DNA of 64,000 nt from Pyrocephalus nanus (Eukaryota; Chordata; Aves; Passeriformes; Tyrannidae). The notes under the pieces were generated by a model, which had not been told where the DNA came from, searched no databases, and worked only from the letters and a program-made list of their open reading frames with translations. This document shows, piece by piece, positions 48,921 through 61,138 of this stretch; position 1 is the stretch's first letter; every line of letters begins with the position of its first letter. A program made the position numbers and the translations under genes. The stretch spans positions 19,986,001 to 20,050,000 of the forward strand of contig CM076267.1 in the NCBI GenBank assembly GCA_038380795.1, written 5' to 3'.

Positions 48921-49090
48921 TTTGCTATGCCTACCAGCTATCTTTAAAGTGCCCAGAAAGATTCTTCTTCCAGTTTTCACAGTAAATCATGTTGTTACAA
49001 ACAACAAACTCAAGTATTTGAAAAACAGTAGACCATTTTTCTTTGATCCCATATGGTCACTGTATTAAGAAGAATCCAATTCTGAGGTAC
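48921..49090 (-). other. 5' UTR portion of FASTKD1 exon 2, with two uORFs
   Basis: On the minus strand a good acceptor (ttcattacag) ends at 49091, so the first coding exon probably begins at 49090. Before the main ATG are two upstream ORFs: 49052-48987 (21 codons) and 48990-48931 (19 codons), which overlap as ATGA. Exon boundaries here are predicted from the acceptor and not proved. Confidence 0.55.
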
Positions 49091-51460
49091 CTGTAATGAA
49101 ACCATATTAAAGCAGTTAAGTACAGTCACAACAACTAGGTAAAAATCAGTATCTCTACATTATAATGTTCTGAGTAAGGTAAGCTTGAGAATAACCTGCA
49201 GCCTGGTATCTTCTCATAGAAAAGCTCCCAACAATGAACACTGACATGCTTACAAGTACTGTGAAGTTAGTCCACTTGGTAAGCTTTCAAATTTAGAAAC
49301 CTTTAAAAGCTTCATGTGCTATCCATGCTACTACTGAGAAGGCAAAGCTGAGCTTTTTAACATACCAGCACTGCACAAGTGAGGCTTGCTCACACTAAGC
49401 CACTCCATAATCCCAAACTTGGGTCCAAGAACTGCCAGAAAATACAGTTATTGGTGGTAAAAGGAAGTAAGATGGCTTCTAGTAGGGAGGGCTGACCACC
49501 TTTGTAATACAGACTATTGAACAGTCACGCATCAGCTGAAATCACCCGTTGTGCAAAAGAAAGGCAACCTAATTCCCCAAATTACGGTGGAAGCTACAGC
49601 CTTATCTATTGAAATTTGCTATTAATTGGTTTCCTTAGAATATACACCAGTTTGTACAAAGTGCTAACAACTACCTACTCTACAACCTACAAAACTGGTT
49701 CCAAGCTGGGGAACACAAACCACTGGTGATAAATGTTGTGGTACACTAAAAAAGACCCATCAAATTCCCTCAACTCAGAGAGCATGGTAAGTCTTGAAGT
49801 CTTGTTTTAGGAGGTATAATCATTAACAACAACAATTATCAATACCTTTGGCAAACTTGAATGTTCTTCAACTGTTCACATGATTCCATCAGTGTAACGT
49901 TATTAAGGTGGTGGCAGCAGCACATAACTGAGAAAGAAAAAACCTTATTTGTGCAGTCTATGTAAGGTACTAAAATCATTCTAGGAAGTTGGGTATAGGT
50001 GAATTTCTTTTGATGTCTGTAAAACAGACTTCAGAGAATAAAAATCATTTAACATATTGAACTACACTGCTGTTGCTGGCACTGGGGCAGATACAAGGAA
50101 AGCTAAAATGAAGTAATTTTAATTTATGATCGGTTATAATATGAAATGTTTTCTTCCCTATGCAAAATGAAAGCATACAAAAATAAAAGCTACAAATTTT
50201 CCAGATATTATATATTAAGTATCTTTTCAAATAATGATTTGCTTTATAGTCCCTTTTCAGATATTGCTTTTATTGCTTCTATTTGTTCCATATGGTAGTT
50301 GCCTTTACAAATAATTTACTTCCCACAGTGCTGGCAAGCTAAGCTGCAAGAAGTCAGGATAAAGTAAGCCCTCAGGTAAGACGTCCTTTCCTGTTCTGGA
50401 GCTGCAATGGACCTTACATCCTCTATCCTACTGATGGGCAACCAGGATCTCTATCTAAAGCAGTCCACAAGAAGTTCCCAAATCTTTCTCTTTCTGGAAA
50501 TTATTGAGCAGATGCAAGTGATTTAGCACAAACTTGTACGCAATTTTAAATTGTAGTTAATTCTAATATCCTTTTAAAAGTACATCAGTAGAAAACATTG
50601 GATGTTTTCAAACTTATAAATACATAGATTAAACACAGGAAATTTGGATCTACTTAAAGAACTATTTCTAAGGTGTTCCACTTACTGCGCAATGAAATAC
50701 ACTTGAAGGACAAGAAAGTCCTTAAAATAATCTTCTACCAGTTGAAACACAATAAGCACTTCCAAGGCCGTATTACAATACACAGTAAGCCAGGAAGTCT
50801 TCCATAAAGGGGAAAATGTGGACACCCGCCACTCCCTAAGCATAAGAACTATTAGAGATTTGAGTAACTAAGCCTTTAGAGAGATGCCTGTGCAGCACAG
50901 GGTGTTTTTCCCCCGCCTGCCCGACTCCCCTCAGTTGTGTGACCCCCGGGGCCAGCGCCGGCCCCTCCATCCTGTGCCGGGCACTGCCCGCTGCCACCTG
51001 CGGCCGCCTTCTCCCTTCCCGCGGGGAATTCTGACCCAAAAGCGCTCAGGAAGAGCGCGGGAAATGGCTGAGCCGCCGGGCAGGCCTCAGGCCGGCAGTG
51101 GCCGGGACAGGGGAGACCATGGCCCCACTGCCCCCCGCAGGCGGGACGCGACCCGCGACATTGAACCGGGTCCCGCCGCTGGCACCGCCCTCACGGCGCC
51201 CGCCTCCGGGAGGCCGCTGAGGGCCGACCCGCGAACCCCTGCGCCCTTGCGGCACCGGGAGGCACCGGCTGCCAGCGGGGGCTCTAGCGAGGGGTGCGGT
51301 CACGGCAAGGTCCAGCTCCCCCCGGGGTTAAACAAGAAAGCAAAGGAGTCAGGGTCACCGGCGCAGCGTTTGAGACGTGCCCGCCCCGGAGAGCACAATC
51401 CGAGGGGCTCTCAGCTTACCCTTCCCCGGCCCTTCCCGCACTGGAGCCGCGGGCGGACGC

Positions 51461-51667
51461 GCTCACCCCGCGCGCTCACCCCGCGCGCTCACCCCGCGCG
51501 CTCACCCCGCGCGCTCACCCCGCGCGCTCACCCCGCGCGCTCACCCCGCGCGCTCACCCCGCGCGCTCACCCCGCGCGCTCACCCCGCGCGCTCACCCCG
51601 CGCGCTCACCCCGCGCGCTCACCCCGCGCGCTCACCCCGCGCGCTCACCCCGCGCGCTCACCCCGCA
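51461..51667. repeat. 13-bp minisatellite, 16 copies
   Basis: GCTCACCCCGCGC is repeated head to tail sixteen times; the final copy is truncated and changed (ending CCCCGCACAC). The other copies are identical. Because 13 is not a multiple of 3 and the unit has no stop, all three frames on the plus strand stay open and give a false 13-residue protein repeat (RALTPRAHPARSP). On the minus strand the unit reads GCGCGGGGTGAGC, which contains a 5' splice-site-like GGG|GTGAGC. Confidence 0.97.
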
Positions 51668-51710
51668 CACGCCGCAGCGCTCCACGTGCCTCTGCACCGC
51701 CACCCTCCGC

Positions 51711-51720
51711 GCGCATGCGC
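51711..51720. promoter_or_regulatory. NRF-1-like palindrome in the FASTKD1 CpG island
   Basis: GCGCATGCGC matches the core of the NRF-1 consensus (YGCGCAYGCGCR), 11 of 12 positions with flanks. NRF-1 controls many nuclear genes for mitochondrial proteins, which suits FASTKD1. Motif evidence only. Confidence 0.55.
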
Positions 51721-51799
51721 CAGCACGGACCGCTGCTCGGAGCCGATGCCGGGAACCGCAGGGAGAAAGGGGAAAGTCCAGCCAGTTAGACTTCCCAAG

Positions 51800-53255
51800 G
51801 GAAATAAACGTAACAGCTAAAAAGTTCCAAGGTCGTATTGATTATTTAGGTTATATTTATAAAACCAGCGTTACAACGGCTTTATAACACTTTCTGAGTG
51901 GGGGAAAAAAGTCTTCCCTGCCTAGAAAAAGCACAAAGGGACTGAAGTTCAGGAAGGATGAAGTTGAAGAGTTTGGCTTCGTTCTACTGGAATTAACGTT
52001 ACTTTATCTTACAATATTTTTTTTTAATGCTTTGCAACAAAGATTAATTTAAAATGTAAGAGTTCTAGAACACAAATTTGTTGCAACAAGTTGTATACAC
52101 AAAGCTCCAGGTCATCTTTCTGGACCTTTTCTCACTGCCGTGGATAATAACACAGATATCTAGAGTGAATGACAACAATCTCAGATTGCTCTAAAATTTT
52201 ATCTAAAATCACAACCAGGACTGTTACCATGACCAATTCTGACAAGCTGTTTTGCAGCTGTCTGTATTAAAGGTTTGGGTTTTCTACTTTTTGTCTGTTG
52301 CTGATTGTATATATACCTCCTAAAATATTGGATGCTTATGAAATGGAACTCACTCAAACTAATAAAATTCCCTGTATTTTATGTATTACAAGGTCTGTGG
52401 CATTTTAGAAAAACAGCATGTACATTTTTTACTGGATTTGTAACTGTAGAATTTATAACTGGAACAGCTCCTGTATCCTTCTGCTAACAAATCCATATCA
52501 TCTCAGTTACAGTCACCCTGTCAGGTGATCTCAAAAGGTGGCATTTATCTCTTTGAAGAATCTCGGGCCTTCTGCAAACTCATAAGAATTCCAAGGCATC
52601 TGCCCCCTCAGCTGCATAGCAAAACAATTCTACATTCATATATGAAGGGGATTTCTGCAAATCATACAGATTTTTCATTTACAAGATGCTGAACTCTTGA
52701 CTTTTGACTTGTCAAAAGTGGATAAAATAAAACAATGCCTAAACCAAATAAAAAAGCTAGATAAAATTACATTCAATTCTAAGCTGGACACATAGGGGCA
52801 GAAAGCAAGATTTCTATAAGCATGCTGTGCTGAAGCCAGTGTTCATTCACTGAACAGAAGTTCACTCACCAGCTTCTTCAGGACTTCAGAACTCTCAGGG
52901 GTCAATTTCTCAATTTTATTTTTTTTTTCAGATGTCCACAAGGGGAACATTTGTTTTTCCGGTTTCAAGAGTTTTCTCAACAGCCAGTCAAGTAACTTCC
53001 ATTACTTCCCATTATGTCTATGATTAGACCCAATTACCTGGTGGTTTGCATTAAAACCTAGCAAAGGAGGTACATACTTCTGTGCAAGCCTTAGTCAGTC
53101 TTGAAGGTGCTTGCAACTTTATGCATTGTTGTAAACTTTCATATATGTATTTTTATGATATATTAACTTTGAATGGCAATACAGACATATGAGGTAATAC
53201 TATCAGTAACTTTTTTTTTTTTTTTTCCCCACAGTTGGCCTAAATTCCCATTTTA
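51800..53255. other. Spacer between the FASTKD1 and PPIG CpG islands
   Basis: About 1.45 kb of ordinary AT-rich sequence between the two divergent promoters. It has short T- and A-runs (for example 53211-53226) but no gene, RNA or repeat that I can support. Confidence 0.5.
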
Positions 53256-53259
53256 ATTC

Positions 53260-54300
53260 TTTACAGTCCCTAGCGAGGTGCACTGCTGGAGGAACCCGGA
53301 GCACTTCCAGCGCCGTGCCGGGCGGTTCATTCACCCACCGTGGCCATCTCCCGGGCTGCTCGCTGAGGCGCCGGCGGGGACAGCCAGCACGGCTCACCAG
53401 CACGTTTGGCTGGAAAGGCCTCGCGTAGCTGCAGCGGCTCCAGCCCCACCGGCCCTTCCCGCCCCGAGCCCGGCGGGAGGGGCGGAGCGCCGCTGACGAG
53501 CCCGAGGAGGCGGGCGCCCTGTCCGTCCGCCGCTCCCGCTCCTTCTGAGCGGCCCCCGCCGCCTCCGGGCAGCGCTGTGCTGCCACCGCGACCCCCGCTC
53601 CGTCCCGGGGCCGGGGCGCTGCCGCCGCCGCCGCTCCCCGCCCGCCCCCGCCGTTCCGCCCCGGCCGCCGCTCCCGCCCTGCCCGCCACTGACGCAGCCG
53701 TGCCGCACCAGCTCAACATGGCGGCGGCGCGGCGCTGAGCGGCGCGGGGCGACAAGGGCCGTCAGGGGGTGAGTGCCGCCGGGGCCCCAGGCAGGGCCGG
53801 TGCGCCCGAGCGGGGACCGCGGCCCGGGCCGCGCCGGGGGCCGGGTGGGCGGTGGAGGAGGTGGTCGTAGCGCCGCGGGGCCTGAGACTCGATCTCGGAG
53901 CGGGTGGGAGCCGCGGCCCCTCCGGGCCGGCCGCCGCTCGGGGCGGGCAAGGGGCAGCCGCGGCCGCCCGCGCTCGCTCCGCGCACACTCCCCTCGCAGG
54001 GCCCCGCCACCCGGGTCCGAGGGGCGGGAGGGCCGCGGCGCATCCCGGGGGAGGCGACCCGTGGGAGGGAAGGAGTGTGAGGAGCTGTGAGTGGGCCCCA
54101 GGCAGGCGGCAGCGGCGGACGAGGCCTGGCTCGCTGCGCCGGGGGTCGGGTCCGCCAGGCCAGCTGTGCCTCCCCGCTGCCTGCAGAGCCGCGGGTCTGT
54201 GCCCGCTGCGAGCGCCCTGCTCGGCCTCGGGTGCTGCTGGGGAGTTTGAATGAGTCGTCCCTCCTCCCCTAGACCGAGGAGGAACCGACCAGGGTGTCTG
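53260..54300 (+). promoter_or_regulatory. CpG-island promoter of PPIG
   Basis: About 1 kb of very GC- and CpG-rich sequence. It holds an exact YY1-type element AACATGGCGGC (53715-53725), of the kind found just downstream of many TATA-less start sites. It ends in a good splice donor GGG|GTGAGT at 53768/53769. Open frames of up to 339 codons on the minus strand follow from GC content and lack recognisable domains. Confidence 0.8.
53690..53768 (+). other. Predicted noncoding first exon of PPIG (5' end approximate)
   Basis: The strong donor at 53768/53769 and the YY1 element suggest that exon 1 ends here. It contains a 6-codon upstream ORF (MAAARR, 53718-53738) that stops before the donor. The true start and any further noncoding exon before 61120 cannot be fixed from sequence. 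Confidence 0.5.
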
Positions 54301-57300
54301 CGCGCCACATGTTCTCCTCCCTTCTCCAGGCCTCTCCCAGCGACGGGGAGCCTGCGGGAGCTACCCTGGCTGGCAGGAGAGTCCTCTGCCTCTGTCTTGC
54401 AGGAGTTTCCCAAGGCGCTCTAGAGACTTCTATGAATATTGAGTTTCAGGCTCATTTTGTTTGCAGCCGTGACCAAATTAAAATACTGTGTATATATGAT
54501 TGTATTTAGAGGCACTGAGGAGGCTTTGAAAGAGGCTTAGGAGAAAAAGAAATAGTTCACTGAAACTATGGACAGAATATCTATTGTAATGCTAAACATT
54601 GCCTTTCAGTTCAGTCACAACTAGAAAATTTATCAGTAATGATAAAAAAGTAATTTTGGCCAATAGTTGCCTAATGTTTGACTGGTTAAGCTAATTATGT
54701 TTTAGTAATTATCTGAGAGCTGTCTTAAGAGAAACATGAGACCATTTTCTTTGCATAAAGTCTATTTTCTAAGATGTATCTTTTCTTCTGAGTGAATAGT
54801 TTGGGTTTTTTCATGGTTTTGTTTTATATTGCTTGCAGAAGAGGCTGTTCTTTGGACAGTGATAAATGTTTCTATGTTGACTGTTCTGTAGGAAGTTTTG
54901 GTTTTCCCCACTGTTTTGTTTCACTCTTCTGATTCGTTAATACTTTGGGGTCCAGTATGACTCAAATTTTTAGGCGCTACTGTGATAAAAATATTATAAC
55001 AGTATGGAAATTACACATGCTTTATGAACCATTAGTTTATCTAAACTCACAGAGCTTAATTTATGAGTTTTCAAAAATGATTTCTCAATATTTCAGAAAT
55101 ACTGTGATTTCTGTACACAAAGTAGATCTGAAGTGGAACATAAAAAGGATACCAGCATCAATAGTTCTCTGAGAGCACCCTTTGGGACTATATTTCTTAT
55201 TAAAACTTCCAATTTTTCCAGTCCTCTTCTGTGAAACAAATACTATTTTTTTAATTAGCTAGCACTCCTCAAGCTGTTACCAAAGAAGATTTATTTTTTT
55301 CCCTAGGAGCATCTCAGAAAATCTGTAGATTATGAGGGAATTTGGAGTGAAGAATATGTACCGCAGTGGAGGATTTTCCTGTGCTGTAAAATGCTTTCTC
55401 CACTACCAGTTCACCCCTCATGCATTTGGGAGCCATCTTCCATTTAGGAGCAGAGTCCATGAGTGCCAGGGAGAAAATCTGGCCATCTCCTAATGCACTG
55501 AGGTTTAGGTAGGAGGCTGGGATGAGGCATAGAAGGGATTTAGAGCTAAAGAAGTAGAGAAGGGAGGAGAACGTGAGAATAAAAGATGATTGAACGAGCT
55601 TTTTGTGGTTATGGTTGACAAATATGGGACAGCATTCAGAACCATCTCCTACGGTTGCATGGTTGTCTTGCCTTATTCTTGTCTTCAGTAATGGGTAGGA
55701 AGGGATTCCACTGCTGAAATTAGTTTTGGATTTACGTGGCTTGGAGATTACACCCTATGGAATATTTTTCTCCTTTGATACAATGCAAAATTTTGCCTTT
55801 TCTTAGCACTTTATAAGTTGGGCTAAAAAAAAAAAAAAAGGCACTTATTTGTGCGCAGACATGACAGAAACACCATTATTTTTTCACAAATCATAACAAT
55901 ACCTTCTGCATAAATTAGATAGTGTAAAATTACTGCTAAGGCTTGACAACTAAGATTTTTACTTGGTAGTGATAAGAGTGTGGTTAGATATTTTAACATT
56001 TTTTATTGTGGTTATCTCTTTCCTAGAAAAACAAAGGGGATGTTCTGGTAGGAACCTGTATTTCTCTTTCAATAGTTTAAGAGAATGTTATTGCCTTCTC
56101 AGCTGAATTTTACCCTCTCCCAGCTGAGGTGTTACAACTGACCATTCATTCCTTATACCGTAGTACAAGAAGACTAAATTCCTGCTTGTAATTGGAAAAA
56201 ATCATACCGAATGTGATATAAATGAGCTACCGGTGTGGTAGTGTTAGGGGTATGTACTGCATGTTTATTCAGGACCTACCTGTTTTCTTAAATCTCCCTA
56301 AAAGGATGGCTGGCTATTGCCTCATGTCCATGGAAGACAGTGTTTGATATTGCCAGTGTCTCTTAATTTGACTTCTTTTGTAGAGGGAAACAAATATTAT
56401 GTCAGTCACCCAAAAAAGACTTGTAGCATTATTCTAGAGAAGGAGGCCTGATGGAAAGTGGTGTCAATCATTTTTTGCCTGCAAGAATGTTGAAAATCCA
56501 TTTTGTGGTTGGCTTTTCTTGGAAGGGGCAGTCAGGTTGAAACCTATAGTGTGTGATTTCTAATGATGAGTAGAAAATCTTCCTGCATAAATTTTGTAGA
56601 GCTGTGTAGAAAGCAAATGTTTTCTTCCTTTTCTTATTGATGTGTTACATTTATGTGATTGCCAAGACAGCATCCTGAATCTGAAATGTGTTCAAGTGTA
56701 GTACCTTATTCCTAAATACACTGACAACAAAAATCCTGTGCTGCTGATTAGTAAAATGAAACAAACCCCTTAATTTCCTTCGATGCCATTGCTGCTAATG
56801 TAGAGGTTTTGGATCATGAAGTACAGAGGAAAAGATGGTAGTGTTTGGAGAAAAATGCTGAGGAAATTATGAAGTTTGAGAGTTGGGCTGGCTGGGTTTT
56901 TGTTGTTCATGGCTTCAGTATCATCCTAATACAGCTGAATGCTCTGTCCCAGGAATGGAACTGTGAACAAATTTTCACGTGTCCCTTTTTGTAATCATAA
57001 ATTCATTTCCAGTTGAATCCATACTGGAATGAACATATAACGTTTTTAGTCTGGGGCATCACTTTAAGCTGATATGTGCTGCTGCCAGATCTTTCCTTGG
57101 AATGGGGAAGAAAGGGTAGTTTTTATGCAGCCACAAGTAGCAAGGTAGCTACTTGTATGAAAGCTAAACACATGGATGTAGGAGCCCTCTGTTCTCGTTT
57201 CAGCCCACATTTATATTGTGTTCAAGAGACTGCAAGCACATCCTTAAAGAATGTGATATATTTTCAGTATTGACTTAATGCATTTGCATTTTCTGAACTC

Positions 57301-60300
57301 AAAGTTTTACTTACAAATATATTTCCGGAGATTCTGCATTCTATTTTTGGAATATATATCAATGTGGGTTTATCTTCCTGCATTTGTAGATCATCTGAAA
57401 CAAAATGCTAGGAATGTGAATTTATGCACTTTATTGCTCACTTCATTTGGACACTGAATGAAGAGCAGTGCAGAAGATAATTGTAAGTTGTTCTGTCCTG
57501 TCCTGGGACTGAAACAAATAAGCAGTCCCATGACCTGTTCAGCATAGTTATAAATAAAGTTGGTTTTTTTCCCTCATAAAACTAGGAAATACTCATGTTT
57601 TGCTGCTTGCTGTCAGCTATTGTGGGATGCATAACACATTGATACTTCACTTGATGTGCATCTGGCCTATTCAGTCAAAAGGTTCTAGTATATATTAAAC
57701 TGTATCATTACTGGATCCTTGCTAGCACAGGTGATTTTGGAAAAAAAAATCCTGACTTTTTTTTTTTTTTTTAAGCGTGTCAATGCATATTAGTGATAAT
57801 CCCTGGCAGAAAGATGCTTATGAACAGTTTGGGATAGTTATGTTTTTCCACTGACAGAGATAATTTTGAAGGAGAACAGCTGCTGGCAGCCTGGCCTTGA
57901 GTTGGCCAGCTTTATCCTGCAAATATTTAAATAAAATAATGAAGCTGATGGAGGTGTGAAGGGATATGAACCCTGAGGGACACAGTGAAACATTGGCTGT
58001 GGATGCAGCTGAAGTATTTTTGGTGTATTTGTCAACAAATACCAGTATACTCTGAGCTGAACTGTAACTGTATTTTCAGAAGTGAAAGAAACAGGCCTAT
58101 TTTAGTAGATATACTGAAATGGTGTTCTGGTTGTTTGGTTGGCTTTGGGGATTTTTTGGTCTTAGATTCTACTTAGACTAAGTAAGAGGCTTCTCAAACA
58201 GAAGGTGGTGGAGAATGATGAATGGCTTGAAAATTTCAGGATGGTACTTGGGCTGTTACATTATCCTTTCTTACAGAGTTTTGAAGGAAGAAGCTGGCTG
58301 ATCAAGATTGTCCTTCTGCATAGCACATTTTTGAATGTACGTATAGTGAGCATCTTGGGGGTTGATTTCAAGTTCTTATTCCCTTCACTGGTAAAATTCC
58401 ACCAAGTTCACAATTAAAAAACACAATGTATTGAGGGTTAAGACTATCCATATTCTAACTGAAAATAAGTTTTCAGTCATAAATAGCAAAATTCATTTAA
58501 GCCCTATTGTTATCAGACATATAGCACTACTGAGCTTTATTCACAATTTTCTGACTTCATTCTTGGTATTTTCTTGGTGTTTTTCTTTGTTGGTATTTAA
58601 CATTCCCCTGTACTTGCTTTTAATACAGACAAGTTTTAAGTGGTCAGTATGTAGGTGATTGTGTTTAGTGTTAAATACTTAAATATGAAGAAATTAATAG
58701 AAACTAAATTCCCTATAATGCATCAGAAGGTCTGGCTGACAGTGCAAAGGATACTTAAGTGTATTGGAGAGGAAGTGCTCACTTGACTTATAAGGTAGGT
58801 AGGATAAATGTCACTGGTATCTTAGCCTAGTTTGTAGGCAACATCAGCTCGAGAGTGAGGTATGTTTGCTTGGCCTGGTGTTTGTTCATTCTGGGAGTTC
58901 ATACTGACCCGCTGACATACCTGTCATTTAGAATCAAGTGCAACCAGTATTTAGGGGATATTGCTGGAGGATTTAGGGAAAGTGCAGGGAAAATTGAAGG
59001 TAATGGTTAGAACATTGGCTAACTTAATTTGTTCCACTGTTCATGAGACAATGTAGAGGTAGAAAAATATCAAAATGAGAAAAGTTGGTGGGAATGAGGA
59101 CTTGGGTAGAATTCTTTATTTCTGATTTCTCTCTCTCATCCTGTTCTCTACAAAACCAAGTTAAAAATTGACTGACATAGGTATATTTATATTTATTTTA
59201 CAGTTTAGCTTTAGTAATTATCTATGTTCAAAATAAAAGTTGTCATATATTAAGATAGTTGGCATTTATTTTGGCTAAAGTACTGCATATAAACGTTAAG
59301 GCATACCTGAATGTTTCTCAAGCAAATTGCTTGTAAACCAGGAATTAAATCACTTCTTAGTCAAGCACTAGAGTTTAAGTACAGGCAGTCAATCAGTTGT
59401 GATACTGCTGATCCTTAGATGTCTCAGCTCAGTTAAAACTGTCAGTTCTACCACCAAACAATATTTATTGTAGCATTTATTCTGAAGGGCATCCTTGAAA
59501 AAAGTATCCCCATGCAACCGTTTAGTCTGTTCTGCTGCTGACAGCGAGCTGATGGCTGTCCTTTGGACTGGTCTCTGTTCACAAAGCTATGTGTCTACTA
59601 CCACCCGTCTCATCCCTTCTCTTGCCCACACTGCCACCTTCCTTGCCCTGCCTCAGAGCTCCTGCAGCCGTGTGGGGACCTGGCCAGCCTCCTGCTAACT
59701 GAGGTCATCCAAGGGCTCAGCTACAGGCGTTGTCTCGCTGTTTCTCTGCCAGGTTACAAAATTCGTTGTAATGGGAGAGAAATCCTAATTCAGGGACAGG
59801 ACCAAGCAGACTGAGATAAGCCTGCTGCTTTAGACAAGTGTCTGGCTTGTGTGAACCAACGTGCTGGTTACACTCCTAGAGGGTATCGAGTGAGATCCTG
59901 CATTTTTTGAAGTCTTCTCTTGCTAAAAATCACATGAATAATTAATTACTAAGTGGTGTTTAATTTAAACCAATCCTGCATTGTTCTTGTGATGTTTGCT
60001 GTGTAATCCTGGCAAGATGTTAGGAATAACAGCACAAGTAGAGAGAATATAGACTAGCATGATTACACTGCTGTCTTGATTTCTTACAACCTCTTGTTCA
60101 TAAGCTGAGAGTTGACAGATGGTGACAGTTGAATTTTTCAAGGCTGTTCTGTGTTACAGCTATGAGTGAAGCTTCAGGAGAGATGTGTACAGTGTGTCAG
60201 CTAGACTTGAGCCATGTTTTCTGGCAATAAAAAATAACTAGAAATGAAAATCTATGGATTATATTTCAAATTCTGGAAAGGGTACTCCAGTCTTACAGAT

Positions 60301-61119
60301 CCTTTTGCTGTCATTTTTTGTTTTCCACTCTGAAATAACTCAGAGAGGATAGGGATTTAGAAAAGGGAAAGAATATACATGTAAATAATGTTGGAAAGCC
60401 AGAGATGCAATGGAATGAAGACATAGCTTGTTACACAAAAATAAAGGGATTTATATACTCAAAGATAAGGGGAAAATTGCGTCAAAATTCTTGATAAAGA
60501 ATCATACCATGATTTAGGTTAGAAAAGACCCCTGAGACCACTGAGTCAAACAGTAAACCCAGCAGTACCAAGTCCACCATTAAGCCAGGTCCTTAAGCAG
60601 CACATCTGCACATCTTTAAATATCACCATTGATGGTGTCTCAAAAGAGATAAACAATGACATAAAAGGAAAAGAAACAAGGATAAGCCAAAATAATTTTA
60701 CTTAGCAATTCTGGAAGAGCTACACCTTTGGTTTTTTTTCATCTAGAATGGTTTGGGTCCTAAAAAATGGAATGCTTAAGTCTTACCCATACCTTACAGT
60801 ATCTTTTCCTTTTGTATTTCCCCATCTGAACTATGGCAATCATGTTTAAATTTAACATTATTGCAGCAAACATGAAGAAAATTGCTCATTTGGGTCTACA
60901 AAACATGAAAATTACCTAAAATATTTTGCGTTCTAAAAAATGCTTACCTTTGCTGTCTCTTTTTTTGGTGGGTTTTTTTTTGAGGGTTTGGTTTGTTTTT
61001 TTGTTTTTTTTTTTTGCTTTTCTGCGGGTTTTGTTGTCTTTGTAAAGTCTTCTGCATTGACTTACACATAATTTCACTACACAGAAGGAAAAACTAAATT
61101 TTATTTTTATTACTTACAG
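53769..61119 (+). other. First intron of PPIG (may contain further noncoding exons)
   Basis: Over 7 kb with no coding exon I can recognise. The first 500 bp are still GC-rich; the rest is AT-rich unique sequence, with T- and A-runs (for example 55827-55840 and 57757-57773), a CR1 fragment at 60499-60640 and a T-rich, TG-broken stretch at 60958-61020 before the coding exon. Confidence 0.55.
60499..60640 (-). repeat. CR1 LINE 3' fragment
   Basis: Read on the plus strand it follows the reverse complement of the avian CR1 3' end as I know it: gaatcat, gatttaggtt-agaaaagacc, a tgagtcaaac-agtaaacccagcagt segment, then a ccaccattaagccaggtcc-ttaag and cacatctgcacatcttt box, then gatggtg. The element therefore points to the minus strand, antisense to PPIG. 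It is moderately diverged, with its 3' end at about 60499. Confidence 0.8.
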
Positions 61120-61138
61120 TATTTAAATTTCTGAAGCC

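Larger units (their letters stand above)
50880..51790 (-). promoter_or_regulatory. CpG island, presumed FASTKD1 promoter and first exon
   Basis: A GC- and CpG-rich block of about 900 bp about 2 kb upstream of the nearest predicted FASTKD1 exon. It contains the 13-bp minisatellite, a CACGTG E-box (51683-51688) and an NRF-1-like palindrome GCGCATGCGC (51711-51720). It is the only CpG island on this side of the gene, so FASTKD1 transcription probably starts near 51.67-51.75 kb and runs leftward. Long open frames here on both strands arise from base composition and are not called. Confidence 0.65.

Noticed and set aside
51461..51667. CRISPR-like array
   Set aside because: Units are contiguous with no spacers and the DNA is vertebrate nuclear.
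50884..51887. Long plus-strand frames (147-301 codons) with a 13-residue protein repeat
   Set aside because: They come from a 13-bp DNA repeat and GC-rich DNA with few stops; all three frames give the same peptide repeat shifted, which marks a noncoding minisatellite.
53394..54413. 339-codon open frame on the minus strand, plus several overlapping frames on both strands
   Set aside because: CpG-island composition suppresses stops; the peptides are Ala/Gly/Pro/Arg-rich with no domain, and the block is the PPIG promoter and first exon.
59495..59814. Two overlapping frames of 67 and 83 codons in PPIG intron 1
   Set aside because: Different frames over the same DNA, no domain, no splice context fitting PPIG.
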